Positions 24,576 to 36,196 of a stretch of DNA of 64,000 bases are shown in pieces. Position numbers and translations under genes: made by a program. The notes under the pieces were generated by a model, which saw only the letters and a program-made list of their open reading frames with translations, was not told the DNA's origin and searched no databases. Each line of letters opens with the position of its first letter. Positions within the stretch are counted from its first letter, which is position 1. Origin of the DNA: Nageia nagi (taxonomy: Eukaryota > Pinophyta); assembly GCA_050084985.1 (NCBI GenBank), contig JBITNC010000001.1, positions 162,068,001-162,132,000 on the forward strand. The letters run 5' to 3'.

Positions 24576-26220
24576 TGATTGGTATAATGTAACCTTAAGA
24601 TTTTGGTTTGGTCATGTTCTCCATTGCCTATAATAGTAGGGTCATTGAAAGATCATAAGATGGTGGGGAATGCACTAGTGTTGATTTTTTGTTCAATCTC
24701 CATATTATAGGCTAGTTCTTATCTATGGTGAAGGTTAAAAGTAACTAGAAAGTGATAAAAAGGCTAAGAATAACAAGAAAGAGATAAACATATTAAACTA
24801 TCAAAGCAAATTAATACTACATAGACTGGGCATTATAGCATAGGTAGCAATCCATAGCCAAGATTCAAAATAGTAAACTATCTTTCCCTTGGGGTCTCAC
24901 AGTCACAATACACAACCACAACTTAAGATAGCATTTCATACATAACATTCACAAGGCATAATAAACAACCACATATTATATAGGGCAAAGCATTATCAAA
25001 TTGCATTATAACATATGAAAGCATCCTACATATTTGAAAAAATTTGCTAGAATGTCTAACCTTTTGAACTTACAATAGTACACTATTTATATATTTACAT
25101 CTATGATTGGGTGGTTTGCCACCATTAATGCACTTAACTACTCTACTTGACTGAGAATAATAAAAGGGACCATTTACAAATGTATAATTATAATTACAAC
25201 TATGTTAAATTACATAATGAATAAATACAATTAGCACTAAGGTCTGGGAACTAGAAGCCTCTAAGCTATTATACTATTGAGTCATAATCTTTTTGATTTT
25301 TCATTGATTGCATTCTCCTGAGATTGTAGTTAATTGTGGGTACACTATCTACCAACTTGATTGGTATGCTTTAGCACTGTATTCTATTGGCAATAATCTA
25401 AGTCTCGCCAACCACCAATAGTGAGCATTGTAATTTTGGTTGCATGGAATAATGAGGATAATGAATAGTGTATCATTGTAATCGTAGGGAGAATTGCTAC
25501 TTTCATGTGGAAATAAGTCATGGTTGACACATTGATAGAGCCGTGGGGGTCAAACACTCATGATCAAGTGGACCCATGTGTTCTCTCCAATTCATTATTC
25601 TTCCTCTTAATTGGTGGGTTCTATTTCTCTTTGGCAGGCTCTAATGATAGTAGGGGCTTACTTTAACACCCATCAATTTTAGGCAAAGGTATGACATCAT
25701 CACTCAAAATTGATGGGTTCTATTTAGTTATCTTCATGAAACATATCTTGATAAACATCATATTACCCATTTCTCATTATCTTTGAACTTGCTAAGTTTA
25801 GGCAAAAGGGATGATATAATCACTCAAAATCAATGGGCTTTGAAGGATGACTTCTTAAAATATTTCCCATAAATCTTTGATGTATAGTGAAAACTTTTCT
25901 TTGAAATCGATTGGCTTTACAACATCACCTACTGGTGACTTGAACTAAACAAAGACTCTTATTTATAACAATCGAAAGAAAAATCTAAATTATTATAATA
26001 CCTAGATTTGAATTAGATACTTACTACCTTTACATATCATCGTATCTCCAAACATGGTATATCAACTCTTGGATACAACTTTGATAGATTTCTATGACCT
26101 ATGACTCTTAGTTTATGTATAATTATCGAAAACACATTAAACTAGACTATGACTAATTTTTGAGACTTATTACAACACTCGCTAGATAGCAGCTAGATTT
26201 TAAAACAAAAATGGTTAAGA
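24576..26220 (-). repeat. LTR (upstream LTR of the minus-strand element)
   Basis: A full-length 1645-bp family LTR. It abuts gag on the left and segment B on the right. The minus-strand TATATAAATAG near 25090 is a candidate TATA box. Confidence 0.75.
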
Positions 26221-26837
26221 ATCATATGCATATGGATAATAACTAGACTATTGATAATATCCAAAACTCTTTATACTTGACCAAAATCTTGACAAAAAAT
26301 CTAAGTATAGAGTAGAGAATCCTTTTAATTATTTACAAAAATGAAAGGGGAATAAGAAGTGAAGATCAAGAATAGATTTATTTGAAATAAATTAAAGAAT
26401 AAAAAATATCAGAATGTTACCCTATTCTTAGAGTGTAATTATGAAAGAATAACAATCTTTTGGTAGCTCTTGGGGTCTCCATCTACTTGAGAATAGAAAT
26501 GTCTACTTGTTGCTTTCACTTTCCTATTTAGATGAAGCTTTTATAGGGGTTTGAGTTGGTGGCATTAGCTCTATGGGAAGCAAAGATTGAATCTTTTTAT
26601 TCAAATCCTTTAAGTTCTGATGATAAACTTGAGATAAAATAAGGTGAGATTGTATTTTCACTGTATTTTCTCTGAACCTTGTTAGCACATTCTCCAACCT
26701 TTCAGCATGTAGAAATATTGCAATTACCTCCTAAGCGAGGTCATTTATTTGTTGTAAATCTAAGATTTATTTCTCAGAGAAAGATTATTCTAAAAATTGA
26801 ATGATATTTGATACCCATCATTTAGCACTGCCCTGTA
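26221..26837 (-). pseudogene. Segment B, copy 2
   Basis: Homologous to 16730-17342, including the minus-strand coding fragment with the LERLENVLTRF-like pattern. It ends at the duplicated CACTA end. Confidence 0.45.
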
Positions 26838-27214
26838 CGATTGGTATACTATTTTAGCATACAATTGGTGTACAATTTCATATCAAAATAAGTGTAACAT
26901 ACTATTCATGTATTATTTTGGTAGACATACGATTCATGTATTATTTTATCATATGATTGGTGAAAATGGGATATTATTTTGATGTACGATGGACATTTCA
27001 ATGGAAATGGAAATAATAATATTAAATATTATGAATCAATTTTTTAAATAATTTTTTAGACAAAAATGATGTAATTTTAGATGCAATAAGTGATATAATT
27101 TAGGAAAATCTGATGTAAAAAAGGACATAATTTTTGACACCTTTTGACATAATAAAAGGATGCAAAAATAGACATCTTGAGATGCAAATTTAAACACCTT
27201 AAGATGCAAAAAAT

Positions 27215-27381
27215 TGAAGGAGAAACTCCAAAAAGCCAAGTATTGTATTAATTTGATCTCCTATAAATACATATGAATATGTCTTTTCATTTCACCTTCT
27301 AAGGTGACTTTTGGACTTCTTTAATTTGAAACTATTAATAATCATAAATTACCTTAATCCCTAAGGATTAAGTTTCCAACA
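27215..27381 (-). repeat. TRIM LTR (downstream)
   Basis: 167 bp, differing from the other LTR by only a few substitutions and single-base or two-base indels. Confidence 0.9.
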
Positions 27382-28308
27382 TTCCCTCCTTTAATCAGAA
27401 AGGGATTAAAGTGCCAGTCCATGCAATTCTATCTGCCTCCACAGTTGAAACAGTCATGGGCCTTATCATTCCAAAGCCACTGCTCTCACCCTTCTCATAC
27501 CATTTCGGATTGGCTTGTGGTTTGGGCATGCTTGTCCCACTCAACTGCACCTAGGTCATTGGTCTACCTTTCTCCTGTCCATTCTTGAGCCTTTGCATCA
27601 CCAAGGATCCAATCCTGTGGTGTCTACCTAGCTCAGATGGATTTCTCTCCAGCATAGTCGTTCCTCGCTGCCTGGGTTCTTCGACCCTTTGCATTACCAT
27701 GGTTTCTAAAAAATGCAAATGACTCCACCTTAGTTTGGATGCCATGCAAGCAGGTTTGCGATGACATATCAGGTTCCTCCTCATCAGCAAGATTCTCTAA
27801 ATGCAACATTTGACTATGTTATGTAGCAGAGAAGCTATCCTCCATTTTCACCTTCACATCACACCTCTTGGATGCACACTGAGCTCCTTGTGGCTCATTC
27901 TCATGGTAGCATTCATAATATCTTGGGTCTAAATAAATAGTTTGCATCCCTTACAACAAATTTCAGTTGTGTGATGCCTCCTTTATGAGGCACTTTCTTC
28001 TCTTCCTTAGGCTCCATGTGGGGAGGTGCAGTCCAAGACACACCCCTTTCGCCACATAGGCTCTTCTCATGATCCATGCAAGGAGATGCACTCCAACACC
28101 CCTTTCTCTACATGATCTTCTCTCATGGCCCCTCTAGCCATCATTCATATCTCTAGGGCAGTCCTCTGCCTCTCTTCAATAGATTCAAATCCCCATAATA
28201 GATTCAAATCTTTATAACCACAGCTGAAACTATGAACCAACACAAAAAAATTCAAACCCTCATCTTTGGAGGATGGGCAATGGAGTTCTCTGTATCTTCT
28301 CCAATGAG

Positions 28309-28321
28309 GCTCTGATACCAC
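28309..28321 (-). promoter_or_regulatory. Primer binding site of the TRIM
   Basis: The minus strand reads TGGTATCAGAGCC, complementary to the 3' end of the initiator methionine tRNA. It begins one base from the LTR. Confidence 0.85.
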
Positions 28322-28322
28322 T

Positions 28323-28489
28323 TGAAAGGAGAAACTCCAAAAAGCCAAGTATTGTATTAATTTGATCTCCTATAAATACATATGATATGTCTTTTCATTT
28401 CACCTTCTAAGGTGACTTTTGGACTTCTTTAATCTGTAACTATTAATAATCATAAATTACCTTAATCCCTAAGGATTAAGTTTCCAACA
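28323..28489 (-). repeat. TRIM LTR (upstream)
   Basis: 167 bp, directly followed on the minus strand by the tRNA-iMet primer site. Confidence 0.9.
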
Positions 28490-28652
28490 AAAATGACCCA
28501 AAAAATGGCTCTATGGATGCAAAAAGTACTCCAAAAAGGACATAAATTCAACGTAAATTTTGGCATTGTAGTTTGCATCAGAAAACTAAGGAAAAAAATA
28601 ACAAAGAGATATGACGTAAAAAAGGATGCAAATCAATTTTAAGGTAGTAGTG

Positions 28653-28861
28653 TACTTGTGTTGATTAGCTAGGATTGTAGCCATTCAGGGCATCCATAAA
28701 GGCATCAATGCCTCCATTATAGAGAATTCTCCAAACCTCTAAATCTCTTTTGAATTCTTCCCTTGTAGGAGGTTCTAGGTGTTTCTAATCCATCATCCTT
28801 CCTGCATGCAACTATATGAGTTCCTAGTTATGGGTATTTCTATTTAGAAGGTGGTAATTAT
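28653..28861 (-). pseudogene. Segment A, copy 3
   Basis: 209 bp, homologous to the other A copies. The minus-strand frame gives EEFKRDLEVWRILYNGGID and MDALNGYNPS. A few stops are present upstream. Confidence 0.45.
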
Positions 28862-30510
28862 TGATCAGTATAATGTAACCTCAAGAGTTTGGTCTAATAA
28901 TGTTCTCCATTGACCATAGTAGTAGGGTCTTTGAAAGAGTAGAAGATGGTGGGGAATGCACTCATATTGGTTTTCTAATCAATATTTAGATTATAGGTAG
29001 GTTTCTATCTATGGTGAAAGTTAAAAGTAACTAGAAAGAGATAAAAAGGCTAAGAGTAATAAGAAAGAGATAAACACATTAAACTATCAAAGAAAATTAA
29101 CACTACATAGCCTGAGCATTGTAACAAAAGCTACAATCCATAGCTAAGATTAAGAATAATAAACTATTTTTCCCTTGGGGTCTATCAGTCATAATAAATA
29201 GCCACAACTTAAGATAGCATTTCATACATAACATTCACAAAGTGTAATAAATAGCCACATATTATAGAGGGTAAAGCATTATCAAATTGCATTATCACAT
29301 ATGAAAGCATCTTACATATTTGGAAAAATTTGCTAGAATGTTTGATAATTTGGACTTACAATAGTCCACTATTTATATATTTACATCTATGATTAGGTGG
29401 TTGTCCACCATTAATACACTTAACTACTCTACTTGATTAAGAACAATAAAAGAGACCATTTATAAATGTACAATTATAATTACAACTATGTTAAATTACA
29501 TAGTGAACAAATACAATCAATGCCAAGGTCTAGTAACTAGATGTCTCTAAGTTGTTGTACTATTGAGCTATAATCTTTTTGATTTATCATTAACTGCATT
29601 CTCTTGGGACTATAACTAATCATGCATACACTATCTATCAGCTTGATTAGTATAATTTAGCACTTTATTCTATTGGCAATAATCTAGCTCTCTGCAACCA
29701 TTAATGGTGAGCACTATAATTTGAGTTGCATGGAATAACAAGGGCAATGAATAGTGTATTATTGTAATCCTAGGGAGAGCTGCTACTATCATGTGAAAAT
29801 GAGTCATGATCGACACATTGAAAGAGCCTCAGTGGTTAATCACTCATGATCAAGTGGACCTATGTGTTCTCTCTAACTCATTATTCTTCCTCTTGTTTGG
29901 CTAGTTCTATTTCTCTTTGGCAGGCTCTAATGATGGTAGGGGAATACTTTAACACCCACTAATTTTAGGTAAAAGGTATGACATTATCACTCAAAATTGG
30001 TGGTTTTTGTTTAGTTATCTTCATGAAACATATCTTGGTTAACATTATACTACCCACTATTGATTATCTTAGGACTCACTAATTTTAAGAAAAAGGGATG
30101 ATGTCATCACTCAAAATCAATGAGCTTTGGAAGATGACTTCTTGAAATATTTCTCATAGATTTTAGATGTATGATGAAAAATTTTCTTTGAAAATCAATA
30201 GGCTTTACAACATCACCCATTGGTGACTTGAATTGAATAAAGAATCTTATTTATAACAATCTCTGGAAAAACCTAAATTCTTATAATACCTAGATCTAAC
30301 TTAAGCACTTACTACCTTTACATATCATGGTATTTATTGAACATCATATATCAAATCTCAAATACAACTTTGATAGATTTTCTATTACCTATGACTCTTG
30401 GTTTATGTACAGTTACCGAAAAAATATCGAACTAGATTATGACTATTTTTTAGGACTTATTACAACACTTGCTAGATAGTGGTTAGACTTTAAAACAAAC
30501 ATGGTTAATA
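28862..30510 (-). repeat. LTR of copy 3, left
   Basis: Family LTR starting TGATCAGTATAATG and ending near GGTTAATA. A TATATAAATAG is visible on the minus strand near 29370. Confidence 0.75.
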
Positions 30511-31917
30511 ATCTAATTATATGAATCCATCAATTCATCTCATGATATATAATTTCATTTCATTTAGAACATCTATGGAAATCATGGTAATAGCAACTTT
30601 GATATCTATCATGCAATTATTAACTACCCAACCCTCTAATCTAAGGGATAGATAGAAAGGTGGAGCTCTTCTTACACCTATAGGAGTTGAAGGGACATCA
30701 TCAAATATTGCAAAGACTATGTTACCCTCATTTACACTTTTTTTACTATTTTTAAGCTTCAAAGCTTCTTACAAAAGGTCAATTTGATCTAGAAGCTTTA
30801 ATGCATAAAATATTGACATTCTAGAAGATGTTTTCTTCAATTCTTCCATAATATTATATGGATCATAAGGGGAAACCTTACTTGATTTAGTGGGTTAATG
30901 TGATTTGAATTATTAAGTGGCCTTTTCCTTATGATGATAAGTGATAAATGGATATCTTAATGGATGAGGCCTCTCCTTTTTCAAGACTTCTTTTCTTATG
31001 ATAATAGGATTTAAAATTGTAGAGGTAGTATTATCTGAGTCATGAGAAATATGACCCGAATGTCAAAGAAGTTGATTTTTTTGATTCTATGGTTGAATCA
31101 TAGTAGCCTTAGCTCTTTTTAATTAGGTCACATTGGAATGGTTTGTTAATTTTGCTAAGTATCTTATGGATTTTGTTGAGTTGTTAAACAAGAAGCTCTA
31201 GTTTGAACATAGTTAGCTTATTCTTCAACATAACTCAAAAGCTAAAAATTAACCATGATGAGATTAGTAGTAGGATCTGATGTAGGTTCCACCGTTTGAT
31301 CTAAATGTAAGCCCAAGTATTGGTGTTGATAGATAGCACATGAGTTTGAAAAATGAGGTGCTAAATATGGAGGGCACCATTCTTTAATGCCTGTAGCATC
31401 AGTCTTTGCAGAACTAGTCATAATCATATTATAAACTACTTTATGAACATTAGGTAGTTCTTCTTGGTTGTTCCTAGGCTGAAAGCTAGGTTGATATTGG
31501 TTATAATATCTTCTATAATTAAATCCTTGATTTTTTCTCTCTTGTAGAGTGAGCTTATTTGTAAGATTCCTAATAGTTATCTCCAATTATCTTATCCTTT
31601 CTTCCTCTTGAGAATTATAATTAGCACTAGTACTAGTGAATTCGAGAGCAAGTAGTGTTCGTACTTGATTTTGAATGATAGGCTTAGGAGGAGGAGGTGG
31701 CAAGGTTAATACTCAAGGATGAGAAATTTGTGGAGCTTGTTTAGGAGGCAAACTAGGAAATAAAGGCATTATAGTTCTTGGTTGCAACTTTCTAGAGGAT
31801 ACCAAGGTATGTTTAGAGATTTTAGCCATTTGGTAAACATCTAGAAAAATATCAATATATATAATAATAATCATATTAAGATCAGGGAGAAAGGCTTTCC
31901 TGTAATATACCAAATAT
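30511..31917 (-). pseudogene. gag-protease, C-terminal part
   Basis: The clearest frames are 31713-31913 (gag core end: VYYRKAFLPDLNM, then MPLFPSLPPKQAPQISHP), 31242-31586 (YYNQYQPSFQPRNNQEELPN, EWCPPYLAPHFSNSCAIY) and 30535-30762 (protease). The protease reads APPFYLSLRLEGWVVNNCMI followed by DIK where Asp-Ser/Thr-Gly is expected, so the catalytic turn is lost. The NCMID context is the one found in Tat/Athila-type plant gypsy proteases. There is no pol downstream: the protease ends and the LTR begins within a few bases. Compared with the homologous copy at 19749-21996, it has fewer stops, and the missing N-terminus is explained by the deletion at 31917. Confidence 0.7.
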
Positions 31918-33032
31918 TGTGTGGTTCTCCACCATTAATGCATTTAACTACTCTACTTGACTAAGAACAATAAAAGGGATCATTTACAAATGTACAATTA
32001 TAATTATAATTATGTTAAATTACATAGTGAAAAAATATAATCAACACCAAGGTCTGAGAATTAGAAGTCTCTGAGCTATTATACTATTGAGCTCTAATAT
32101 TTCTCATTTATCATTAACTACATTTTCCTAGGATTATAGTTGATTGTGGGTACACTATCTATCAACTTGATTGGTGCAATTTAGAATTTTATTCTATCAG
32201 CAATAATCTAACTCTCTGCAACCATTAATGGTGAGCACTATTATTTCAATTGCATGGAATAATGAGAAAAATAAATAGTGTATCATTGTAATCCTAGGGA
32301 GAACTACTACTGTCATGTGGAAATGAGTCATGGTCAACACATTGATAGAGCCTTGGGGGTCAAACACTCATGATCAAGTGGACCTAGGTGTTCTCTCCAA
32401 CTCATTATTCTTCCTCTTATTTACTAGGTTCTATTTCTCTTTGGTGTGTTCTAATACTAGTAGGGGATTACTTTTACACCTATCGATTTTAGGCAAAAGG
32501 TATGATATCATCACTCAAAATTGATGGGTTTTGTTTAGTTGTCTTCATGAAATATTTCTTGATGAATATCATACTTCCCACTACTGATTATCTAAGGACC
32601 CATTGATTTCAGGAAAAAGGGATGATGTCATCACTCAAAATCAATGAGCTTTGGAAGATGACTTGAAATATTACCCATGGATTTTGGATGTATGATGAAA
32701 AATTTTCTTTGAAAATTGAAGGTCTTTACAACATGGCCCATTGGTTACTTAAACTAAGCAAAGAATCTTATTTATAACAATCCCCAAAAAAACTTAAATT
32801 CCTATAATACCCAGATATGGCTTAGACACTTACTACTATTACATATGATGGTATCTCCCACACATGATATATCAACTATTGGATACAACTTCAAAAGATT
32901 TTCTATGACCTATGACTCTTGGTTTATGTATAGTTATAGAAAAAATATCGAACTAGACTATGACTAATTTTTGGGACTTATTACAACACCCACTAGATAG
33001 TAGCTAGAATTTAAAACAAAAATTTGTTAAGA
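31918..33032 (-). repeat. LTR of copy 3, right, 5'-truncated
   Basis: It starts inside the family LTR at the TGGTTCTCCACCATTAATGC position and continues to GTTAAGA. Confidence 0.75.
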
Positions 33033-33650
33033 CTCATGCATATGGATAATACTCAGAATGTTGATAATACTCAAAACTCTTTAGACTTGACCAAAATCTT
33101 AACAAAAAGACTAAGTATAAAGAAGAGACTCCTTTTGATTATTTACAAAAATGAAAGGGGATCAAGAAGCAAGGATAGAGAATAGATTTATTTGAAATGA
33201 ATTAAAGAATAAAGAATATTATAATGTTATCCTATTCTTAGAGTGTAATTTTGAAAGAATAACAACCTTCTGGTGGCTCTTGGGGTCTCTTCCTAGTAGA
33301 GAATAGAAGCTTGTACTTGCTACTTCCACTTGCTTGTCTAGATGAAGCTTTTGTATGGGTCTCAATTGGTGGAATTAGCTCTTAGGGAAGCAAATATTGA
33401 ATCTTTTTATTTAAATCCTTTAAGTACTAATGATCAACTTAAGATAAAATAAGGTAAGCTTGTATTTTCATTGTATCTACTTTGAACCCTTTTAGAACAT
33501 TCTCCAACCTTTTGGCATGTAGAAATATTACAATTGCCTCTTAAGCAAGGTCATTTATTTGTTGTAAATTTGAGATTTATTTCTCAAAGAAAGATTGTTC
33601 TAAAAATTGAATGGTATTTTCCACCCATCATTTGGTACTACCCTCTACAA
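33033..33650 (-). pseudogene. Segment B, copy 3
   Basis: Homologous to 16730-17342. The minus-strand fragment reads WVENTIQFLEQSFFEK, a stop, ISNLQQINDLA, a stop, then FLHAKRLENVLKGF and ASSRQASGSSKYKLLFSTRK. It is the most readable copy of this segment. Family unknown. Confidence 0.45.
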
Positions 33651-34208
33651 TTGGCATATTATTTTAGCATACAGTTAGTGTACGATTACATATCAAAATA
33701 GGTGCAATATACGATTCATGTATTATTTTGGTGTGCATACAATTCATGTATTATTTTGCCATATGATTGGTGAAATTGGCATATTATTTTGTCACATGAT
33801 TGACATTTCAATGGAAATAGAAATAATAATATTAAATATTTTGAATTAATTTTTTTTTTTTATAATTTTTAGATAAAAATGATGTAATTTTAGATGCAAT
33901 GAGCGATATAATGTAGGAAACTCTGATTCAAAAAAGGATGAAATTTCTAACATAATAATAGGATACAAAAGTAGATACCCTGAGATGTAAATATAGATGC
34001 AAATTTAAATACCTTAAGATGCAAAAAATGATGCAAAAAGTTGCTCTATAGATGAAAAAAATGATGCAAAAAGTACTCCAAAAAGCACATAAGATCCGAA
34101 GCAAATTCTAGTGTTGGAGTTTACATCAAAAAATTGGGAAAAAAATTAAAAAAATAACAACAAAATCTGACATAAAAAAGGATGCAAATTGGGTTTAAGG
34201 TGGTAGTG
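33651..34208. repeat. Duplicated CACTA right end, copy 4
   Basis: Homologous to 14327-14874, ending TGGTAGTG, with one change in the terminus. Confidence 0.8.
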
Positions 34209-34417
34209 TACTTGTGTCAACTAGTTGGGATTATAGCCATTTAAGGCATCCACAAAGCCATCAATGCCTCCATTATAGAGAATTCTCCAAACTTCTAAAT
34301 CTCTTCTAAATTCTTCTCCCATAGGAGGTTCTAGGTGTTTTTGATCTATCATCCTTCCTGCATGCAACCATACGAGTGCCTAATTATGGGAATTTCTATT
34401 TAGAAGGTGGTAATTAT
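34209..34417 (-). pseudogene. Segment A, copy 4
   Basis: 209 bp. The minus-strand frame gives ALVWLHAGRMIDQKHLEPP and EEFRRDLEVWRILYNGGIDG, with one upstream stop. Confidence 0.45.
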
Positions 34418-35987
34418 TGATCGATATAATGTAGCCTCAAGAGTTTGGTCTAGTTGTGTTCTTCATTTCCCTCAATAGTAGGGTCCTTGAAAGAGTAAAA
34501 GATGGTGGGGAATGTGCTCATGTTTATTTTCTACTCAATCTCTAGATTATAGGTCGGTTCCTATCTATGGTGAAGGTTAAAAGTAACTAGAAAGAGATAA
34601 AAAGGCTAAGAGTAATAGGAAAGAGATAAACACATTAAACTATCAAAGCAAATTAACACTACATAGCTCAAGCATTGTAGCATAGGAAGCAATCCATAGC
34701 CAAGATTAAGAATAGTAAACTATCTTTCCATTGGGGTCTATCAGTCATAATACACAACCATAACTTAAGATAGCATTTCATACGTAACATTCACAAAGTG
34801 TTATAAACAACCACATATTGTAGAGGGCAAATCATTATCAAATTGCATTATCACATATGGAAGCATCTTACATATTTGTGAAAATTTGCTAGAATGTTTG
34901 ATAATTTGGACTTACAATAGTCCACTATTTATATATTTACATCTACGATTAGGTGGTTATCCACCATTAATGCACTTAACTACTCTACTTGACTGAGAAT
35001 AATAAAAGGGGCCATTTGCAAATGTATAATTATAATTACAATTATGTTAAATTACATAGTGAACAAATATAATCAATGCAAAGGTTTGGGAGCTAGATGT
35101 CTTTGAGCCATTGTACTATTGAGCCATTATCTTTTTGATTTATCATTGAATGCATTCTCCTAGGACTATAGATGATCATGGGTACATTGTCTATTGGTTT
35201 GATTGGTATAATTTAGCATTGTATTCTAACACATCACTCTAACTCTTTGCAACCATTAATGGTAAGCACTATAATTCTAATTACATGGAATAATGAGGGT
35301 AATAAATAGTGTATTATTATAATCCTAGGGAGAATTGCTACTATCATGTGGAAATAAGTCATGGTTGACACATTGATATAGTCTCAGAGGTCAAACACTC
35401 ATGATCAAGTTGATCCAGGTGTTCTCTCCAACTCATTATTCTTCCTCTTATTTGGAAGGTTCTATTTCTCTTTGTTAGGCTCTAATGATGGTAGGGGCTT
35501 ACTTTAACACTCATCAATTTTAGGCAAAAGTTATGACATCATCACTCAAAATCGATGAGTTCTATTTAGTTATCTTCATGAAACATCTCTCGATGAATAT
35601 TATACTACCTGTTGCTGGTTGTCTTAGGACCCATGGATATTGGATGTATAGTGAAAATTTTTCTTTGGAAATCGATAGGTTTTACAACATCACTCATTGG
35701 TGACTTGAACTGAGTAAAGAATCTTATTTATAATAATCCATGGAAAAACCTAAATTGCTATAATACTTAGATTTTACTTAGACACTTACTACCTTTACAT
35801 ATCATGGTATCTCTTGGACATGATATATGAAATCCTGGATATGAATTCAACAAATTTTCTATAAACTATGACTCTTGGTTTATGTACAGTTACCGAAAAA
35901 ATATTAAAGTAGACTATGACTAATTTTTGTTACTTATTACAACACTTGCTAGATAGCAGCTAGACTTTAAAATAAAAAATGTTAAAA
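34418..35987 (-). mobile_element. Solo LTR of gag-only family, copy 4
   Basis: Family LTR with no gag. It lacks roughly 70 bp near 35625, where GGACCCATGGATATTGGATG joins two parts normally separated. Edges match the other copies. Confidence 0.75.
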
Positions 35988-36196
35988 CTTATATGCATAT
36001 GGACAATATTCAAACTATCAACAATACCTGGAACTCTTTAGACTTGACCAAAATATTGACAAAAAGACTAAGTATAAATAAAAGCTCCTTACAAAAATGA
36101 AAGGGGAATAAGAAGTGGGGATCAAGAATAGATTTATTTTAAATGAATTAAAGAATAAAGAATATCATAATATTACCCTATTCTTAGAGTGTAATT
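35988..36196. repeat. Segment B, copy 4, truncated end of array
   Basis: Only the LTR-proximal third of segment B is present. Homology to the other copies stops near GAATAATAGTAATG, marking the right edge of the tandem array. Confidence 0.65.

Larger units (their letters stand above)
18126..26220 (-). mobile_element. Rearranged gag-protease LTR element (TR-GAG-like), copy 2
   Basis: The layout from left to right is: LTR (18126-19748), protease and gag on the minus strand (19749-21996), LTR (21997-23504), LTR fragment (23505-23733), gag 5' part (23734-24575), LTR (24576-26220). It looks like an element that was partly duplicated by unequal recombination. No reverse transcriptase, RNase H or integrase trace exists between protease and LTR, so the family is non-autonomous and would depend on another element's enzymes. 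Each LTR contains a minus-strand TATATAAATAG in its middle, a plausible promoter. Confidence 0.75.
27215..28489 (-). mobile_element. TRIM-like miniature LTR retrotransposon
   Basis: Two nearly identical 167-bp direct repeats (27215-27381 and 28323-28489) start TGAA and end TTCCAACA on the plus strand, giving TGTTGGAA...TTTCA on the element strand. The 5-bp target duplication AAAAT (27210-27214 and 28490-28494) is perfect. On the minus strand, directly after the right LTR, lies TGGTATCAGAGCC, the initiator-Met tRNA primer site. Before the left LTR lies the purine tract AAAGGAGGGAA. The 941-bp interior has no recognisable gag or pol and is visibly more GC-rich than its surroundings. It is non-autonomous and would be mobilised by another element's proteins. 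Confidence 0.9.
26838..28652. repeat. Duplicated CACTA right end, copy 3, split by TRIM
   Basis: The CACTA end runs 26838-27214 and resumes at 28490-28652, ending in AAGGTAGTAGTG. The gap is exactly the TRIM-like element and its target duplication. Confidence 0.8.
28862..33032 (-). mobile_element. Gag-protease LTR element (TR-GAG-like), copy 3, with deletion
   Basis: A full left LTR (28862-30510) is followed by protease and gag (30511-31917, minus strand). The gag then breaks at about 31917 and joins the middle of the right LTR (31918-33032). The N-terminal gag, the primer-site region and the first ~500 bp of the right LTR are missing. It lies between segment A and segment B exactly as copy 2 does. 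Confidence 0.75.
14327..36196. repeat. Four-copy tandem array of a ~3-kb transposon-derived unit
   Basis: The order CACTA right end, segment A (209 bp), LTR (~1.6 kb), segment B (~615 bp) recurs four times. CACTA ends occur at 14327, 17343, 26838 and 33651, and segment A at 14875, 17917, 28653 and 34209. Segment A is exactly 209 bp in every copy. Copies 2 and 3 are longer because the LTR is replaced by LTR-gag-LTR and because a TRIM inserted. Copy 4 stops inside segment B at about 36196. Shared internal breakpoints mean that the block was duplicated as a unit rather than built by separate insertions. Confidence 0.85.

Noticed and set aside
27551-27790. 79-codon minus-strand frame within the TRIM interior
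   Set aside because: No recognisable domain and no second support. The element is non-autonomous and the frame may be chance in a GC-richer stretch.
14327-36196. CRISPR-like array or centromeric satellite
   Set aside because: The units are ~3 kb, variable in length and made of recognisable transposon parts. There are no short spaced repeats and no sign of a uniform satellite monomer.
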